A DNA stretch of 57,522 nt. Origin: Phlegmacium glaucopus. Its lineage: Eukaryota; Basidiomycota; Agaricomycetes; Agaricales; Cortinariaceae. The position numbers were made by a program, and so were the translations under genes. Of the stretch, positions 54,758 through 57,522 are shown piece after piece. The first letter of the stretch is position 1; every line of letters begins with the position of its first letter. The notes beneath the pieces were generated by a model. The model was not told the DNA's origin. It saw only the letters and a program-made list of their open reading frames with translations, and made no database searches. The stretch covers positions 209,945-267,466 of the forward strand of contig MU130359.1 in the NCBI GenBank assembly GCA_015039465.1, written 5' to 3'.

Positions 54758-56697
54758 GCAATTCACTGGACTCAGTACAGACGGTGAATTGCGAGAGCCC
54801 CTGTGCTGAACTTGTTGCAGTTCTCAATGCAATAATCTCTCCAGAAACCCGAGGAGTTTTTGTTTCTCTTCTTTCTCTTCAATTTCCGAATATCGATTTT
54901 TCCGCTTTTATTGACAGTGGTTCCACTCACTGTTTCATGGACGAGCATTTTGCGAAGTCCAATGGTTTTCCTATTTTTCCGATTACTCCTATGATTCTCT
55001 GTCTTATTGATGGTTCTTCTCTGGGCATGATCACACATGCTACCAATGTTTCCGTTCGTTTCTCTTGTGGTACAGTCCACAAAATCTGGTTTTTATTAAC
55101 CAAGCTGGATTCTGATTTTCCTGCTGTACTCGGGCTTGACTGGCTCACCCTACATAATCCGTTGATTGACTGGGTCGATAGCAGTGTAACTTTCCGAGAC
55201 CGTATAGTTATCCTTCCAGTTCCCGCTTCCGTTTCCGCCAAGGCACCCATTCCGGTATCTGACATTACCATGTCTGATACGGTTTCCGCGAAGACAAAGG
55301 TTGAAATACCTTCTATTCCGGAACCACCTCCTGATATCCCTTTTGTTCCCAAACCATTGACCGCTCCTAAAATTTCCCTAGTGTCTGCTGCAGCTTTCAT
55401 GAGGTCCATCCGTTCCGAAGGAGCCCAATGCTACTCCATTTCCATTCACGATCCAGTCGAGGCTGCTGGCCGTTCCGCCTCAGCCTCCGCTACACCATCC
55501 GATTCTGATCTAGACGGTGTTCCGGAAAAATACCACGAATTTCCGGACATCTTTTCCAAAGGCAAGGCTAGCACTCTAGTGGACCATTGAGAGTATGACC
55601 TAAAAATCGAAATCGATGAGTCTGCTAAGCCCCCCTTGGGTCCGATTTATCCCCTTTCCGAATCCGAGTTAGGTACGCTCCGAGAATTCATTGATGAGCA
55701 CCTAAACATGGGTTTCATCCGCCCCTCTAAGTCTCCCTTCAGAGCACCTGTCCTGTTCATCAAGAAGAAGGACGGGTCACTCCGGCTTTGCGTCGACTTC
55801 CGAAAACTCAATGCCATCACTCGGAAAGACAAGTATCCCTTACCCCTTGTTTCCGATTTACTTGATGCTCCCCGCAAATCCGGAATATTCACTAAAATCG
55901 ATTTAAAGCATGCCTACCATCTCGTCCGGATTGCTGCCGGAGACGAGTGGAAGACTGCTTTCCGTACCTGCTATGGCTCCTTCGAGTGGCTTGTCATGCC
56001 GTTCGGACTTACTAACGCCCCTGGCGGTTTTCAACGCTTCCTTAACACCATTTTTGCTGACCTTTTAGATGTGTTCGTAATCATCTATCTGGACGACATC
56101 CTCATTTTCTCCATCAACAAAAAAGATCACATCAAACATGTCTCCGAAGTCCTCCGACGGCTCCGAGATAATAATCTCTTCACTAATGGTAAGAAATGTG
56201 TTTTCCACTCCGATTCCGTCGAGTACCTGGGTCACATGATCGGTCCTAATGGCCTTTCTATGGATCCGGCGAAAGTCCAAGTCATTCAAGACTGGCCGGA
56301 ACCTCGGAAAGTCAAAGATGTCCAATCCTTCCTCGGTTTTGCTAATTTTTACAGACGTTTCATCCACAACTATTCCGATATTGTGGTTCCATTGACCCGT
56401 CTCACCCGGAAAAATATTCCGTGGGTTTTTGATGACAGTTGTCGCCTTGCTTTTAAGACTCTCAAGGAGGCTTTTATTTCCGCTCCGGTGTTAACACACT
56501 GGAAGCCAAACTGTCCTATCATTGTGGAAACTGACGCTTCCGACTACGCTTTAGCAGCTATCCTTTCCATCCGTGACTCCGATGGAGAAATCCATCCTGT
56601 CGTGTATCGTTCTCGTACCTTTTCCGGTGCAGAATTGAATTACGACGTTCACGACAAGGAGTTGCTCACCATTTTTGAAGCTTTTAAAGCTTGGCGT
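54758..56697 (+). pseudogene. Retrotransposon pol (protease, reverse transcriptase, partial RNase H)
   Basis: Aspartic protease motif FIDSGSTHCFMD lies near 54907, then AVLGLDWLTLHNPLIDWV. The reverse transcriptase spans 55640-56400 with SPFRAPVLFIKKKDGSLRLC, CVDFRKLN, TKIDLKHAYHLVRI, MPFGLTNAPGGFQRF and the catalytic IIYLDDILIF. RNase H begins with VETDASDYALAAIL and HDKELLTIFEAFKAWR. A TGA at 55588-55590 interrupts the linker before RT (it would be CGA, Arg, if unmutated). The reading stops at 56698-56700, where RNase H sequence is replaced by unrelated DNA, so integrase and the 3' LTR are absent from the window. Truncated and non-autonomous. Confidence 0.88.
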
Positions 56698-56698
56698 T

Positions 56699-57522
56699 GA
56701 TGTAACTGCACAGAGGTTGTTGAGAAAAGGTGTATTTTCAAGATTATAAAAATCTCTACTCAAAACAATAACTCAATCAATACTTTATACAATCTTAATA
56801 ATGCAAGTTGGGTTTTCTAGAAAGTATAACCTTTCCAAGACTTTGAAATTCACTTCAACTAATACACACAACAACAACAATAATTTGGATCAATTGAAGG
56901 ATGATCAAACTTTTAAGTGGTTTTGCAATTTATGGCTTGCACAAACAATCAGTCAAAGAATTCCTAAGACTTTACTGATTGATTTACAACTTGTGTACAC
57001 AAAAGTCCAAGACTTTGTTACAACTTCAACACAATTGCATACACAAGAAGACTCAAACTTCTGCTATGACTTTAACACAATTGCATACACAAGAAGCCCT
57101 CTTGCTTCTGCTATGACTTTAACACAACAACAACTTTTACAACAATTCAACAATTATTACAACAAGTCAAACAACTCTGAGAAACTGATCTATATTCAAT
57201 ACCCAAAACTCAAAGACAAGTGTTCTTGCTCAATGTCTAAGACAGTGAGCTGTACTAGGTTGCAAATGGGGGGAAAGAAAGAATCCAATTTTCTGACTAT
57301 TTACAAACCCTGGGAGGTATTTTATACATTTGAGATATTTAAAAATAGATAATGTCCAAAAATAGATATACTGGTTCCTGGTACCCTTACTTTGGTTCTG
57401 GCACCATGTGCACTCATTGTTCCTGGAAACATAGGGGTTGTTCTATTTTTAGCCCCATGTTCCTAATTTTAGGTAGTTTCCACCCCTCTTGGTGGGAACT
57501 GTGCCTATTGTGCCTGGAAACA
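56699..57522. mobile_element. Unidentified insertion truncating the gypsy pol gene
   Basis: Gypsy homology ends at GCTTGGCGT (56698) and is followed by TGATGTAACTGCACAGAGG. This could be the start of a second LTR element (LTRs begin TG), which would then continue past the window. 57020-57130 holds two copies of a roughly 60-base unit (ACACAATTGCATACACAAGA). An ORF of 183 codons (56801-57352) is low-complexity Asn/Gln/Thr-rich and is not convincing as a gene. TTCCTGGAAACA recurs at 57420 and, as GCCTGGAAACA, at the window edge. Confidence 0.45.

Noticed and set aside
56801..57352. 183-codon ORF as a gene
   Set aside because: Low-complexity Asn/Gln/Thr-rich translation that includes a 60-base tandem repeat, with no domain and no splicing signals in context.

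Overview
The window looks like accessory, transposon-rich chromosome from an agaricomycete (mushroom-forming) fungus. The reasons are many 45-65 base GT..AG introns, a MICOS Mic26/27 gene, a Tps3/Tsl1-type trehalose subunit, NB-ARC/TPR STAND genes, a TET/JBP-type dioxygenase of the kind found with basidiomycete transposons, and TGTTA..TAACA retroelement LTRs. No organism name can be fixed from sequence alone.

Layout. 0.5-3.2 kb: intron-bearing, broken copies of XRN1 and of the fatty acid synthase alpha subunit, the latter rearranged. 4.5-7.4 kb: two inverted-repeat elements, an F-box fragment and a perfect 63-base palindrome. 8.3-10.8 kb: two apparently intact ordinary genes, MIC26/27-like (+) and HAPSTR1/C16orf72-like (-). 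12.1-12.6 kb: NUC153-domain fragment. 13.6-17.06 kb and 26.4-28.5 kb: two copies of one segment carrying an unrecognised gene. Each copy holds insertions the other lacks, which gives exact empty and filled sites for two elements; a third is resolved by a separate repeat copy at 12.7-13.1 kb. 17.2-25.15 kb: an NB-ARC/TPR gene destroyed by a stop, a frameshift, two solo LTRs, and a Tc1/mariner element plus a third solo LTR nested inside one of those LTRs. 28.6-32.2 kb: an 11-exon TPS3/TSL1-like gene. 35.1-36.3 kb: a single-pass membrane protein. 37.2-38.0 kb: a PH-CRIB protein resembling a PAK kinase without its kinase domain. 39.0-40.25 kb: dynactin p150Glued pseudogene. 40.5-44.3 kb: a second NB-ARC/TPR gene, intact through the nucleotide-binding domain but with indels in its TPR array. 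46.4-50.7 kb: a TET/JBP-like dioxygenase gene split by a 113-base-arm foldback element and a 1.36 kb tandem duplication. 51-52 kb: duplicated tract and minisatellite. 53.0-56.7 kb: a Ty3/gypsy element cut off inside its RNase H region.

How it fits together. Only the MIC26/27, HAPSTR1-like, TPS3-like, membrane-protein and perhaps PH-CRIB, unknown-gene copy 2 and second NB-ARC genes look functional. Much of the rest is a record of transposition and DNA-level duplication. Several inactivating lesions in the transposons have the form expected from loss of CpG dinucleotides. The most interesting items are the Tc1/mariner element with a second, convergent gene, the nested-insertion history inside the STAND gene, and the reciprocal empty/filled sites. 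All homology statements are from reading translated motifs by eye; no database search was run.
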